Notes: generated from the sequence alone by a model not told the origin. Shown: positions 9,565 to 17,616, counted from the stretch's first letter. The stretch: 64,000 nucleotides of DNA from Hujiaoplasma nucleasis (GCF_013745115.1 NZ_CP051151.1:124001-188000); one strand, 5' to 3'. Translations and numbers: made by a program.

Positions 9565-9606
9565 AAAAATACAAGGGATTTTATGAAAATCCCTTGTTCT
9601 TTTTTA
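9563..9606. terminator. Bidirectional intrinsic terminator
   Basis: A perfect 12-bp stem (ACAAGGGATTTT, 9571-9582; partner 9586-9597) with a 3-nt loop has a T-run on its right and an A-run on its left. It can end transcripts of the convergent amidohydrolase (+) and pyrophosphatase (-) genes. Confidence 0.92.
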
Positions 9607-10107
9607 CAATTTTTTTGATAATTCTTCAGTGTATCTAACTTGACATTCTTCAATCAATTCAATGGCATCTGCTTTAGAATAGTAATCTAATACTTTTACA
9701 TGGTGACCAGGTTCAAGAATTTTATAGTTTTCAAAAAACAACTTAATTTCTCTCAATTGAAGAGATTTAATATCACTAATATCATTAATATCATCAAATC
9801 TTGGATCAGCATCTACAACAGCGATGATTTTTTGATCTCTTTCTCCTGAATCATACATGTCTAAATAACCAACAACTCTAGCATCAACAATACAACCCGG
9901 AAATGTTTGGGTAGTAGCTAAAACTAAAATATCAAGCGGATCATTATCCTCAGCTAATGTTTTTTCAATAAAGCCATACTCTGCAGGATAAGTCATTTTA
10001 GAATATAAGACCCTATTTAATTTTATTCTATTCTTTTCTTTATCAATTTCATATTTATTTTGTGTACCCATAGGAATTTCGATGACTGCTTCGATAATTC
10101 TTGACAT
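9604..10107 (-). CDS. ppa: Inorganic pyrophosphatase, family I
   Basis: Soluble Mg-dependent enzyme that hydrolyses pyrophosphate and so drives biosynthetic reactions. About 167 residues, normal for bacterial family I. Diagnostic stretches are visible: IEIPMGTQNKYE near the start, YPAEYGFI, and the active-site block EDNDPLDILVL with DADPRFDD later. GAGAGGGTGA lies just upstream of ATG 10107. It has its own sigma-A-type promoter and is divergent from the EIIB-like/Crh operon. Confidence 0.97.
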   Translation of the reverse strand: MSRIIEAVIEIPMGTQNKYEIDKEKNRIKLNRVLYSKMTYPAEYGFIEKTLAEDNDPLDILVLATTQTFPGCIVDARVVGYLDMYDSGERDQKIIAVVDADPRFDDINDISDIKSLQLREIKLFFENYKILEPGHHVKVLDYYSKADAIELIEECQVRYTEELSKKL

Positions 10108-10127
10108 AATATCACCCTCTCGAAAAG

Positions 10128-10156
10128 ATTATATAGGATATTTGGTGCAAATGCAA
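10128..10156 (-). promoter_or_regulatory. Promoter of ppa
   Basis: On the minus strand TTGCAT (10156-10151) and TATAAT (10133-10128) are separated by exactly 17 bp, about 20 bp upstream of the ppa start codon. Confidence 0.8.
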
Positions 10157-10242
10157 TATGAATGAAAGGAAAATATTAGATTTTATCTATTTTTTTTGAT
10201 AGAATATGATAAAATATTTACATAGAAAAAGAGGTGACTTAC

Positions 10243-10638
10243 ATGAATGACATCATTGTCTTTGGAAATATAACAACTTGGTTAAAATATAATTTTTGGT
10301 GGATATTAATATTATTGGTTCTTTTACTTGTACTTTTTGGTTTTATTAGATTACAGAGAAAACCTAAAATAGTAAAACCTAAATCTGTAGAAGATGATCA
10401 AATACTTTCAATCATTGAATCATACGGCGGAATAAATAACATTAAGGCTGCTTTTTTAGATGGTAAAAGACTAAAAGTTGAATTAAAGAGTTTAGATCTT
10501 CTAGATATAGAAAGATTTGAATCATATGGAGCTTCAGGTATTTTCATATCAGGCAATCACATTAAAATGGTTTTGCCTTATGATATGCAAAAATTAGTAG
10601 ATAAAATTAACAATGAAATTGATGGAGGAAAATCATGA
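10243..10638 (+). CDS. Membrane-anchored EIIB-like (glucose-family PTS) protein lacking the phosphorylated Cys
   Basis: About 131 residues. One membrane helix (about residues 17-38) is followed by a basic linker and a domain (about 53-126) that aligns with the EIIB domain of glucose-type PTS transporters: GGINNI for GGKENI, then RLKVEL for RLRVSV, and SYGASGIFISGN for KLGAAGVVVAGS. The active-site Cys just before the RLR motif is absent, and the whole protein has no Cys. It cannot pass phosphate in the normal way. I start at ATG 10243, five bases after GAGGTGA. It overlaps the Crh-like HPr gene by 4 bases. A role as a membrane dock or sensor is inference. Confidence 0.75.
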   Translation: MNDIIVFGNITTWLKYNFWWILILLVLLLVLFGFIRLQRKPKIVKPKSVEDDQILSIIESYGGINNIKAAFLDGKRLKVELKSLDLLDIERFESYGASGIFISGNHIKMVLPYDMQKLVDKINNEIDGGKS

Positions 10639-10901
10639 TTGAAGAAAAATTTAAGATTGTTTATTCACAAGGTTTACAGGCAAGACCAGCGACTAAACTT
10701 GTATCAAAAGCCAATAGTTTTCAAGCAGAAATGTACATGGAATATAATGATCGAAAAGTGAATTTGAAATCTATTATGGGTGTGCTTTCATTAGGTGTTC
10801 CAGCAAATTCTAAAGTAAAGATTTCTGTTTCAGGTAGTGATGAAGATGATGCTTTCAAAGCGATTTCAAGAATTATCACTGAAATAAATGAGATGGTGTA
10901 A
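10635..10901 (+). CDS. crh: Crh-like HPr paralog (Gln15, Ser46)
   Basis: HPr-fold protein of about 88 residues. The active-site motif reads GLQARPA, with Gln (codon CAG) at position 15 where HPr has the phosphorylated His. Ser46 and its surroundings (VNLKSIMGVLSLGV) are conserved. This combination defines Crh of Bacillus, which cannot take part in sugar phosphotransfer but is phosphorylated at Ser46 by HPr kinase and then acts with CcpA in carbon catabolite control. It is coupled by ATGA overlap to the Cys-less EIIB-like gene, and precedes an MFS transporter by 2 bases. A canonical HPr must be encoded elsewhere if a PTS operates. The gene symbol rests on the Gln15/Ser46 pattern only. Confidence 0.85.
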   Translation: MIEEKFKIVYSQGLQARPATKLVSKANSFQAEMYMEYNDRKVNLKSIMGVLSLGVPANSKVKISVSGSDEDDAFKAISRIITEINEMV

Positions 10902-10903
10902 GT

Positions 10904-12151
10904 ATGTCAAGTATTAAAGAACACAAAGGACAAATGCTCAAATTTGGTATGTATGGGTTCTTAAAAAATCTAAGATTTTTTGAACCTTTTTTAATATTGT
11001 TCTTTTTAGCAACGGGTGACCTCAATTTATTCCAAGTTGGTTTATTAGTTGCCATAAGAGAAATAATTATTTATATTGTAGAGATACCATCAGGAGTCAT
11101 AGCTGATATGTATGGTAAGAAAACACAGTTAGTTATGTGTTTCCTATTTTATATAATCTCTTTTCTCATCTTTTTCTTAGGAGGATTTTATCCTTCATTT
11201 TGGATTTTTGTAATTGCTATGTCTCTCTTTGGTTTTGGGGAAGCATTTAGGTCGGGAACCCATAAAGCAATGATTATGCAATTTCTTGATGTTGAGGACA
11301 TTGTTGAACCCAAGAGTGAAGTATATGGAAAAACAAGATCAATGTCATTAATCGGTTCAACAATCATGAGTCTTATTTCAATTGCGTTGATAATCCTTGT
11401 AAAAGGTCAATACCATTGGTTGTTCTTGGCTGCAATTATACCTTATGCAATTGACTTGTTAATGATTTTAACTTATCCAAAATACATGAACGAAAGAAAA
11501 GAAACAACATTTAAATTAAAACAATTTTTAAAAGAAAACTGGGAAAGTTTAAAATATGTCTTTACTACAAAAAAAGTAAGAGGATTTGTTTTTGATGCCT
11601 CAGCTTTTCAAGCTGGTTTTAAGAGTATAAAAGACTATATTCAACCTTTGATTTTAGCTGCAACTATTGGTTTGTATGTCTTTAGTGAAAACCAAAATGA
11701 GGAAGTCTATATTGGAATTATCTATGCTATTATCTATATTATCTCAGCAGTTGCAAGTGCAAACGCTTATAAACTTGAAGCAAAGATTGATAAAGTAAAG
11801 ATTATAAATTATGCTTGGTTATTCATGGGAATCGTATCATTAATCTTAGGATTCTTTGTTGGAAACATCTATGTTATTATGGTTGCATTTATACTTATGT
11901 ATATCCTTCTTAATATTAGAAGGCCTATTATGGTTCAAGAAATTGGTGATGTTACAGCAGAGGGAAGAAGAGCAAGTGCACTGAGTATCCAGGCTCAATT
12001 AACATCATTATTATTGGTTGTTTTTGCCCCTTTGATTGGTTTGATTGCAGACTATTCTTATGATTTATTATTCAAACTCGTGGGTATTACAATGATTTCT
12101 ATCTTTGTTATAGCTGCTATTACTAGAAGAAAGTTACAATACACTAATTAA
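10904..12151 (+). CDS. Major facilitator superfamily transporter
   Basis: Twelve-helix transporter of about 415 residues. The loop between helices 2 and 3 carries an MFS-type motif (GVIADMYGKKTQLV). The N-terminal block YGFLKNLRFFEPFLILFF is typical of a Bacillota/Mollicutes MFS group of unknown substrate. It starts 2 bases after the crh-like gene with only a weak ribosome-binding site (GATGGTG), so translation is probably coupled. A terminator-like hairpin lies inside its first 30 codons (10956-10992). Confidence 0.9.
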   Translation: MSSIKEHKGQMLKFGMYGFLKNLRFFEPFLILFFLATGDLNLFQVGLLVAIREIIIYIVEIPSGVIADMYGKKTQLVMCFLFYIISFLIFFLGGFYPSFWIFVIAMSLFGFGEAFRSGTHKAMIMQFLDVEDIVEPKSEVYGKTRSMSLIGSTIMSLISIALIILVKGQYHWLFLAAIIPYAIDLLMILTYPKYMNERKETTFKLKQFLKENWESLKYVFTTKKVRGFVFDASAFQAGFKSIKDYIQPLILAATIGLYVFSENQNEEVYIGIIYAIIYIISAVASANAYKLEAKIDKVKIINYAWLFMGIVSLILGFFVGNIYVIMVAFILMYILLNIRRPIMVQEIGDVTAEGRRASALSIQAQLTSLLLVVFAPLIGLIADYSYDLLFKLVGITMISIFVIAAITRRKLQYTN

Positions 12152-12164
12152 TTTATGATAAAAT

Positions 12165-12202
12165 AAAAGACTTTCATTTTACATCCATGAAAGTCTTTTT
12201 TC
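12165..12202. terminator. Bidirectional intrinsic terminator
   Basis: A 13-bp stem (AAAAGACTTTCAT, 12165-12177; partner 12187-12199) with a 9-nt loop separates the convergent MFS (+) and trpS (-) genes. A/T-rich flanks on both sides allow function in both directions. Confidence 0.9.
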
Positions 12203-13198
12203 TTATTTTCTTCCTAATCCAATTTTTTGTTTACACTTTCTCATTTTTTTAAAGGCATATTGATTTGCAGTATCTCTTCCCTTATCTAAGATTTCTTGTA
12301 ACTTATCAGACTTAATTAGGGCTTGATATTTTTCTTGAATAGGTTTTAAAACATCGACAATTGCTTGTCCCAAATCCTCTTTAAAATTTTTATAACTTGA
12401 CTCCTTGTATTTCTCAACAATTTCTTCAATACTTTGATCACTCATGCTAGCAAAAATATTTATTAAGTTTGCTAATCCAGGTTGGTTTATTGGGTCAAAC
12501 TGAATGATAGCCAGTGAATCTGTGACTGCAGAAGCAATTTTTTTCTTAATAAGATTTTCATTATCAAATAAAGTGATGTAACCCTTAGGATTATCTTCAG
12601 ATTTCGACATTTTTTTATTAGGGTCTTGTAGATCCATGATTCTTGCGCCTACCTTAGGAATGATAGGTTCAGGAACTGTAAAAAAGTTATTATAATAATG
12701 ATTAAATCTCTCTGCGATATCTCTTGTGAGTTCTAGATGTTGTTTTTGATCATCACCTACAGGAACGTAATCAGCATCATATAATAAAATATCAGCTGCC
12801 ATTAAAGCTGGATAAGTGAATAAAGAAGAAGTGATGGATTCTTGTCCTTTTTGCGCCTTATCTTTAAATTGTGTCATTCTTTCTAATTCGCCCATGTAAA
12901 CATTTGATTGTAATATATAGCCCAATTCTACATGTTGAGGAACTTCTGATTGAATAAACAAAACTGTTTTTTCTTCATCTAAACCACAAGCTAAATACAT
13001 AGCAGCTATATCCAATGTTCTTTGACGTAATTCGTGGGGAACTTGTCTAATAGTAATGGCGTGTAAGTCTGCGATGAATAAGAAAAATTCATCATCTTTT
13101 CTTTCTTTTTGTAATTTAACAAACTGTTTTATAGCTCCAATATAATTGCCTAAGGTTAAACTACCTGTAGGTTTTATACCTGATACGATTCTTTTCAT
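12203..13198 (-). CDS. trpS: Tryptophanyl-tRNA synthetase
   Basis: Class Ic aminoacyl-tRNA synthetase charging tRNA-Trp, about 331 residues as usual. The N-terminus GIKPTGSLTLGNYIG carries the HIGH-equivalent motif, and KMSKS is present (about residues 194-198). GGAGAGA precedes ATG 13198. Expression is controlled by an upstream Trp-specific T-box leader. The C-terminus ends in a basic stretch (KKMRKCKQKIGLGRK). Confidence 0.97.
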   Translation of the reverse strand: MKRIVSGIKPTGSLTLGNYIGAIKQFVKLQKERKDDEFFLFIADLHAITIRQVPHELRQRTLDIAAMYLACGLDEEKTVLFIQSEVPQHVELGYILQSNVYMGELERMTQFKDKAQKGQESITSSLFTYPALMAADILLYDADYVPVGDDQKQHLELTRDIAERFNHYYNNFFTVPEPIIPKVGARIMDLQDPNKKMSKSEDNPKGYITLFDNENLIKKKIASAVTDSLAIIQFDPINQPGLANLINIFASMSDQSIEEIVEKYKESSYKNFKEDLGQAIVDVLKPIQEKYQALIKSDKLQEILDKGRDTANQYAFKKMRKCKQKIGLGRK

Positions 13199-13204
13199 AT
13201 TATC

Positions 13205-13390
13205 TCTCCATTTCTAAAAAAAAATCGTCCTTATATAAAGGACGATTTATTACCGTGGTACCACCTTAGTTCTAGTAAACTAGCACTTAAATCTTTAACG
13301 CAGATCTACGGATGTCTTTAGCACCTCTCCATGGTCCATTCATTATATTTTAATCAAGATTTACACCAACCATCTTGTCTCTAAGAAAAT
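13205..13390 (-). promoter_or_regulatory. T-box leader (tRNA-Trp sensing) for trpS
   Basis: On the minus strand the leader shows a stem I region, a specifier triplet TGG at 13338-13336 in the context GAA-TGG-ACC, the conserved T-box AAGGTGGTACCACGG, and a terminator stem AATCGTCC/GGACGATT with a run of T. TGG is the Trp codon, matching the downstream gene. Uncharged tRNA-Trp should favour the antiterminator and transcription of trpS. The 5' limit is approximate. A promoter lies between here and the pepF stop codon (a TTGATA is seen at 13437-13432). Confidence 0.93.
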
Positions 13391-13439
13391 AATATATAAT
13401 TACTATTCCATATCATTGATTTAATTTATTATATCAAAC

Positions 13440-15203
13440 TTATGATTTTAATACAACTTCTAATTCATCTACTAATTCTTCTAAACGATTAACAACTGCT
13501 TTAAATGAATCTTCTTTAGTCAAGTCAACTCCAGCTTCTAAAGCTTGTTTTACAGGGTAATCTGAGCCACCTGATTTAAGCAAGCCAATATATTTTTCGA
13601 AAGCATCTTTTTCTTTATTCTTAACATTTTCATAAATTTTAAGTGAAGCAGCAAAGCTAGTTGCATATTGGTATACATAGAATGGTGTATAGAATAAATG
13701 AGGGATATATGCCCACACAAATTCTTTAACTGATTCTTCTTTAATATCAATATCATAAAATTCTTGGTACAAATCAATCATTATTTGTGATAACTTATCT
13801 GCAGTTATTGGTTGATCAGTTTCAATTAACTTATGAGCTTCTAATTCATAGATTGCAAAAAGTGTTTGTCGGTAGAAAGTTCCCATAATATCATCAATGG
13901 CTCTTTGTAATAAAGCGATTTTTTCATTCTTAGAAGCTTTAGACTCTTTGATAATATAATCAAGTAGATTATGTTCATTGAAAGTAGAAGCGATTTCTGC
14001 AACAAATATAGTATAGTTTTGAAGACTCGTTGGTTGAGATTCAGCAGCATACATTGAATGCATTGAATGTCCTGCCTCATGGGCTACAGTAAAGACATTT
14101 GAAAGTGTTTTATCATAATTTAATAAGATAAAAGGATGCATGTTTGGCATTGAAGAAGAATAAGCTCCTGTACGTTTACCTGGTTGTTCCAAAACATCAA
14201 CAAAGCCATCTCTTAATACTTCATGGGCTTTATCTTGGAAATCTTGTGGAAAATCTTTAATAGAGTTAAAGAATAAAGTTTTAGCTTCTTCAAATTCATA
14301 CTCTTTATCAGACTTAGCAAGTTCTAAGAAACGATCATATGTATGGTGCTTCTCAAGTTTTAAATATTCTTTTCTAAGTTTTAAATATTTCTTTACGGCT
14401 TTTGTGTTTTCACGAGCTACTTTTGTTAAAGTGAGATAAACATCAGTAGGAATGTTATTGTTGAACAAATAACTTTCTAGTGAAGAAGCATATTTTCTGT
14501 TTTTCATTCTTGCATAATCAGCATCTAAAACAGTTTTATAGATGTTTGCATATGTATTTTTATGGGCTGCATAATAATCAAAAACAGATTCAAAAATATC
14601 TTTTCTTTCTTCTGGAGAATTAGATTTTTGAATATAAGCACGATAATTACTGTTGGTGATGGTAACCATATCACCATTGTCCAACATAATGTCAGTGCCT
14701 TCAATATCAGCAACTGTTAATGAACTATATAAGCTTTTACCTGCTGAAGCTAATTGTGAGTAATTAGCAATCAAAGCTTCGGATTGATCATCTAAAATAT
14801 GTTCTTGTCTTCTAAAAAGTTTTTCCATGGCAAATCGATATTCATGTAATTCATTATTGTCTTCAATAAATTTCATTACTTTTTCTTGGCCAATAGAAAT
14901 TAGTTCTGGTTCTTCAAAAGAAACAGCTTGTTGGAGCTTAGCAAAGGCTAATTGTACTTTTTGCAAGCGAGCAGCTTTTTCAGAGTCTTTTTTATTTAGG
15001 TCACTTGATAATGAAGCGAATTGATATACTCTTAAACCAGTCTCTTCGAATTGTTTTTGTAAATCAAAATAAGCTTTAAAATCTTTTTCGTTTCCTAATT
15101 TACCTTTAAAAGAAGCAAGTTTATCAATAATAGACACTGTTTCTTCAAAAGCTTTTTCAAAATCTTGATCATTTTTAAAGTGATAAGTTAAATCCCATTT
15201 CAT
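13440..15203 (-). CDS. pepF: Oligoendopeptidase F (M3 family)
   Basis: Cytoplasmic zinc metallopeptidase of about 587 residues that cleaves oligopeptides. The zinc motif HEAGH (about residues 375-379) is followed by the downstream Glu region FVAEIASTFNE. The family N-terminus (WDLTYHF) is present. CAGGAGG lies ideally before ATG 15203. A minus-strand extended -10 box (TGATATAAT, TATAAT at 15238-15233) serves it. The gene ends just upstream of the trpS leader; whether the two share a transcript is unclear. Confidence 0.96.
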   Translation of the reverse strand: MKWDLTYHFKNDQDFEKAFEETVSIIDKLASFKGKLGNEKDFKAYFDLQKQFEETGLRVYQFASLSSDLNKKDSEKAARLQKVQLAFAKLQQAVSFEEPELISIGQEKVMKFIEDNNELHEYRFAMEKLFRRQEHILDDQSEALIANYSQLASAGKSLYSSLTVADIEGTDIMLDNGDMVTITNSNYRAYIQKSNSPEERKDIFESVFDYYAAHKNTYANIYKTVLDADYARMKNRKYASSLESYLFNNNIPTDVYLTLTKVARENTKAVKKYLKLRKEYLKLEKHHTYDRFLELAKSDKEYEFEEAKTLFFNSIKDFPQDFQDKAHEVLRDGFVDVLEQPGKRTGAYSSSMPNMHPFILLNYDKTLSNVFTVAHEAGHSMHSMYAAESQPTSLQNYTIFVAEIASTFNEHNLLDYIIKESKASKNEKIALLQRAIDDIMGTFYRQTLFAIYELEAHKLIETDQPITADKLSQIMIDLYQEFYDIDIKEESVKEFVWAYIPHLFYTPFYVYQYATSFAASLKIYENVKNKEKDAFEKYIGLLKSGGSDYPVKQALEAGVDLTKEDSFKAVVNRLEELVDELEVVLKS

Positions 15204-15270
15204 GTGAATACCTCCTGTTATTTTCTTATTTCATTATATCATAATTAATGTGTTTTTAAGAAAATAAATC

Positions 15271-15298
15271 TTTAAAGTTATTCATTTTATGGTATAAT
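15271..15298 (+). promoter_or_regulatory. Extended -10 promoter of the Spx-like gene
   Basis: TATAAT (15293-15298) is preceded by TGG, giving the extended element TGGTATAAT. The -35 region (TTTAAA, 15271-15276, 16-bp spacer) is weak, as expected for extended -10 promoters. Confidence 0.65.
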
Positions 15299-15320
15299 AA
15301 TATGGAAGTGAGGTGTTTAT

Positions 15321-15773
15321 ATGATAACTTTATACACAAGTTCAAGTTGTTCATCATGCCGAAAAGCTAAAAAGTGGTTAGATAACAATAAAATTCCTTA
15401 TAAAGAAAAGAATATTATTGGTATTAAACTCACTAGAAACGATATTATAAACATGCTTAAATATTCAGAAAATGGTTTTGAAGATATTATTTCTACACGA
15501 TCAAAAGTGTTTAAAGAAAGTGATATTGAACCAGATAATATGAAGTTTTCTGAATTAGCTAATTTTATCATCGATAACCCAACCATTCTTAAAAGACCAA
15601 TCATTATTAATGACCAAATTATGCAAACAGGTTACAATAAAGATGAAATAAGAGCTTTTATACCGAGTGAACTAAGAAATTTTTCCGTATGCACTGAGGA
15701 TTGTCCTGAGTGCGAATACAAAGATTGTGTTGATAAGGCCTTAGCTAGAGCAAGAGACAACAACGAATCATAA
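15321..15773 (+). CDS. Spx/ArsC-family regulator with Cys-rich C-terminal extension
   Basis: A thioredoxin-fold protein of about 150 residues. It has the Spx redox switch CSSC (C10, C13), the RPI motif (LKRPIIINDQ) and the Spx hallmark RAFIP. Spx binds the RNA polymerase alpha subunit and redirects transcription under disulfide stress. Spx is usually about 131 residues; this protein continues after RAFIP with a four-Cys cluster, C124-x3-C128-x2-C131-x4-C136, that I do not know from Spx. It could bind zinc or an Fe-S cluster. Single-gene transcript with its own promoter and terminator. An arsenate-reductase role is unlikely given the CxxC and RPI motifs. Confidence 0.85.
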   Translation: MITLYTSSSCSSCRKAKKWLDNNKIPYKEKNIIGIKLTRNDIINMLKYSENGFEDIISTRSKVFKESDIEPDNMKFSELANFIIDNPTILKRPIIINDQIMQTGYNKDEIRAFIPSELRNFSVCTEDCPECEYKDCVDKALARARDNNES

Positions 15774-15778
15774 TTGAT

Positions 15779-15806
15779 AAAGACCTGCTAAGGTCTTTTT
15801 CTTTTT
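15779..15806 (+). terminator. Intrinsic terminator
   Basis: Stem AAAGACCT/AGGTCTTT (15779-15786 and 15791-15798) with a 4-nt loop and a T-rich tail ends the Spx-like transcript. Confidence 0.9.
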
Positions 15807-15839
15807 AACAAAAAAGAACAATATCACTGATTAATTCAA

Positions 15840-15897
15840 TGAAAACGTTTTTATCTCGGCTATCTTAATTGAAATAAATGTCTATATACGTTAAAAT
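15840..15897 (+). promoter_or_regulatory. gap promoter with cre-like box
   Basis: TTGAAA (15869-15874) and TAAAAT (15892-15897) are spaced by 17 bp. Upstream, TGAAAACGTTTTTA (15840-15853) matches the catabolite-responsive element consensus TGWAARCGYTWWCA at 13 of 14 positions. CcpA with Ser46-phosphorylated HPr or Crh binds cre sites; a position upstream of the -35 box suits activation, as expected for a glycolytic gene. Box positions are seen; the regulator is inferred. Confidence 0.65.
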
Positions 15898-15929
15898 ATA
15901 GATGTAATTTAATTAAAGGAGGACATATT

Positions 15930-16931
15930 ATGTCAGTAAAAGTAGCAATTAATGGTTTTGGAAGAATCGGTAGATTAGCTTTCAGAATTATGTTTGGTAA
16001 CAAAGATTTCGACATCGTCGCTATCAATGATTTAACAGATGCAAGACAATTAGCTTATTTATTAAAATATGATAGTTCACAAGGACGTTATAACAAAGAA
16101 GTATCATACGAAGGTAACGAATTAATTGTTGAAGGAAAAAGAATCACTATTTTTTCTCAAAGAGATCCTGAACAATTACCTTGGAAAGAAAAGAATGTTG
16201 ATGTTGTTTTAGAATGTACTGGATTCTTTACTTCAGAAGAAGGCGCTAATAAACACATTAAAGCAGGTGCTAAAAAAGTATTGATTTCTGCACCAGCAAA
16301 AGGAAAAATTCCTACAATTGTTTATGGTGTTAATGACAATGTTTTAACTGGTGAAGAAAAAATAGTTTCTGCAGCTTCTTGTACAACAAACTGTTTAGCA
16401 CCAATCGCCCAAATTTTGAATGATAAATTTGGAATCGTTAAAGGATTTATGACAACAGTACATGCTTATACAAATGACCAAGCAACTTTAGATATACCTC
16501 ATCCAAAAGGAATCGAAGCTAGAAGAGGTAGAGCTGCAGCTGCTAATATTGTTCCTACATCTACAGGTGCTGCAAAAGCAGTTGGACTTGTATTGCCAGA
16601 ATTAAATGGTAAATTGGATGGTATGGCTTTACGTGTTCCTGTAATTACGGGTTCTGTTGTTGATTTAGTTGTTGAATTAGAAAAATCAGTAACTGAAGAA
16701 GATGTTAATAAGGCTGTTAAAGATGCACAATCTGATACAGTGGGTTATACTGAAGATCCAATTGTATCTTCAGATGTAATTGGGATTTCATATGGAACAT
16801 TATTCGATGCTTTATCAACTAAAGTTATGGAAGTCGATGGAAAACAAATGGTTAAGGTCATTACTTGGTATGACAATGAATATTCATTTACTTCCCAAAT
16901 GATTCGTACTTTGAAGAAATTAGCTCAATAA
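15930..16931 (+). CDS. gap: Glyceraldehyde-3-phosphate dehydrogenase, type I
   Basis: Glycolytic NAD-dependent enzyme converting glyceraldehyde-3-phosphate to 1,3-bisphosphoglycerate, about 333 residues. The NAD-binding start [13 protein letters not shown], catalytic Cys in ASCTTNC (about C151) and the C-terminal [11 protein letters not shown] are intact. AAAGGAGG precedes ATG 15930. Codon use is noticeably biased and uniform, as expected for a highly expressed gene. Own promoter with a cre-like box; terminator at once downstream. Confidence 0.98.
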   Translation: MSVKVAINGFGRIGRLAFRIMFGNKDFDIVAINDLTDARQLAYLLKYDSSQGRYNKEVSYEGNELIVEGKRITIFSQRDPEQLPWKEKNVDVVLECTGFFTSEEGANKHIKAGAKKVLISAPAKGKIPTIVYGVNDNVLTGEEKIVSAASCTTNCLAPIAQILNDKFGIVKGFMTTVHAYTNDQATLDIPHPKGIEARRGRAAAANIVPTSTGAAKAVGLVLPELNGKLDGMALRVPVITGSVVDLVVELEKSVTEEDVNKAVKDAQSDTVGYTEDPIVSSDVIGISYGTLFDALSTKVMEVDGKQMVKVITWYDNEYSFTSQMIRTLKKLAQ

Positions 16932-16941
16932 CTTATATTTA

Positions 16942-16970
16942 AAAAGCATCTACGGATGCTTTTTTCTTTT
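16942..16970 (+). terminator. Intrinsic terminator between gap and the VTT gene
   Basis: Stem AAAAGCATC/GATGCTTTT (16942-16950 and 16955-16963) with loop TACG and a T-rich tail to 16970. The tail runs directly into the GGAGG of the next gene, leaving no space for a promoter between them. Confidence 0.9.
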
Positions 16971-16978
16971 GGAGGATT

Positions 16979-17608
16979 ATGGAACTATTTTATAGATTAT
17001 TAGATGAACTAAGAATACTTGTACAAAATAACTTTTGGTTAACACCATTAATTGGTGTTTTTTTGCCATTCATCGAAGCTATACTTCCCACCATCCCTCT
17101 AGCCATTATTATTTCATTTAACTTATCTGTTTTAGGTTCTGCTTTTGGTACAGTTCAAGGAACAATATTAACTATTTTCTTATCAACTTTAGGATCTTTT
17201 CTAGGTATGTTTTTAATATATTTATTAATAAAAGCTACCTTTGCTGAATATTTTGTGAAAAAAGTAAGAAAATATAAGTATGGCAATACCTTCATTGATG
17301 CTATTCAAGGCCGAAGTACCTTTTTTATTTTAACTTTATTATCCAATCCTTTCTTACCTTCATCTATCCTTAATTATGGTTTATCTCTTGCTAATATAAA
17401 AATAAAAAAATATTTGATTTTAACAATAATTTCAAGGTTTATAATCATTATTTTTATGGTATTTTTGGGTTCTGTATTTTCAATCCAGAAAAACCCACTA
17501 AATGTCTTATGGATGATGCTTGCGTATTTTTTTGTTTTAGGTATATGGATATTATATTTAAGGTCAAGGAAAAATAAAAAAGGTTCTTTTTTTGAAGATA
17601 AAGACTAG
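16979..17608 (+). CDS. VTT-domain (TVP38/TMEM64, DedA-like) membrane protein
   Basis: Polytopic membrane protein of about 209 residues. The VTT signature region is visible: an early re-entrant-type segment PFIEAILPTIPLAIIISFN and a later block RSTFFILTLLSNPFLPSSI ending in NYGLSLANI. DedA-type relatives flip undecaprenyl phosphate or phospholipids; which lipid is moved here is unknown. GGAGG sits only 3 bases before the ATG, but no later start fits. The gene lies directly behind the gap terminator without a visible promoter, so it depends on read-through. Confidence 0.85.
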   Translation: MELFYRLLDELRILVQNNFWLTPLIGVFLPFIEAILPTIPLAIIISFNLSVLGSAFGTVQGTILTIFLSTLGSFLGMFLIYLLIKATFAEYFVKKVRKYKYGNTFIDAIQGRSTFFILTLLSNPFLPSSILNYGLSLANIKIKKYLILTIISRFIIIIFMVFLGSVFSIQKNPLNVLWMMLAYFFVLGIWILYLRSRKNKKGSFFEDKD

Positions 17609-17616
17609 TTTAATCA

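Noticed and set aside
10635-10901. Calling the gene ptsH
   Set aside because: The phosphorylated His15 is replaced by Gln, so it cannot be the general phosphocarrier.
17041-17064. Hairpin AACACCA/TGGTGTT plus T5 in the VTT gene
   Set aside because: The stem is only seven base pairs with low stability and encodes a conserved-looking Pro/Gly segment; too weak to list as a terminator.
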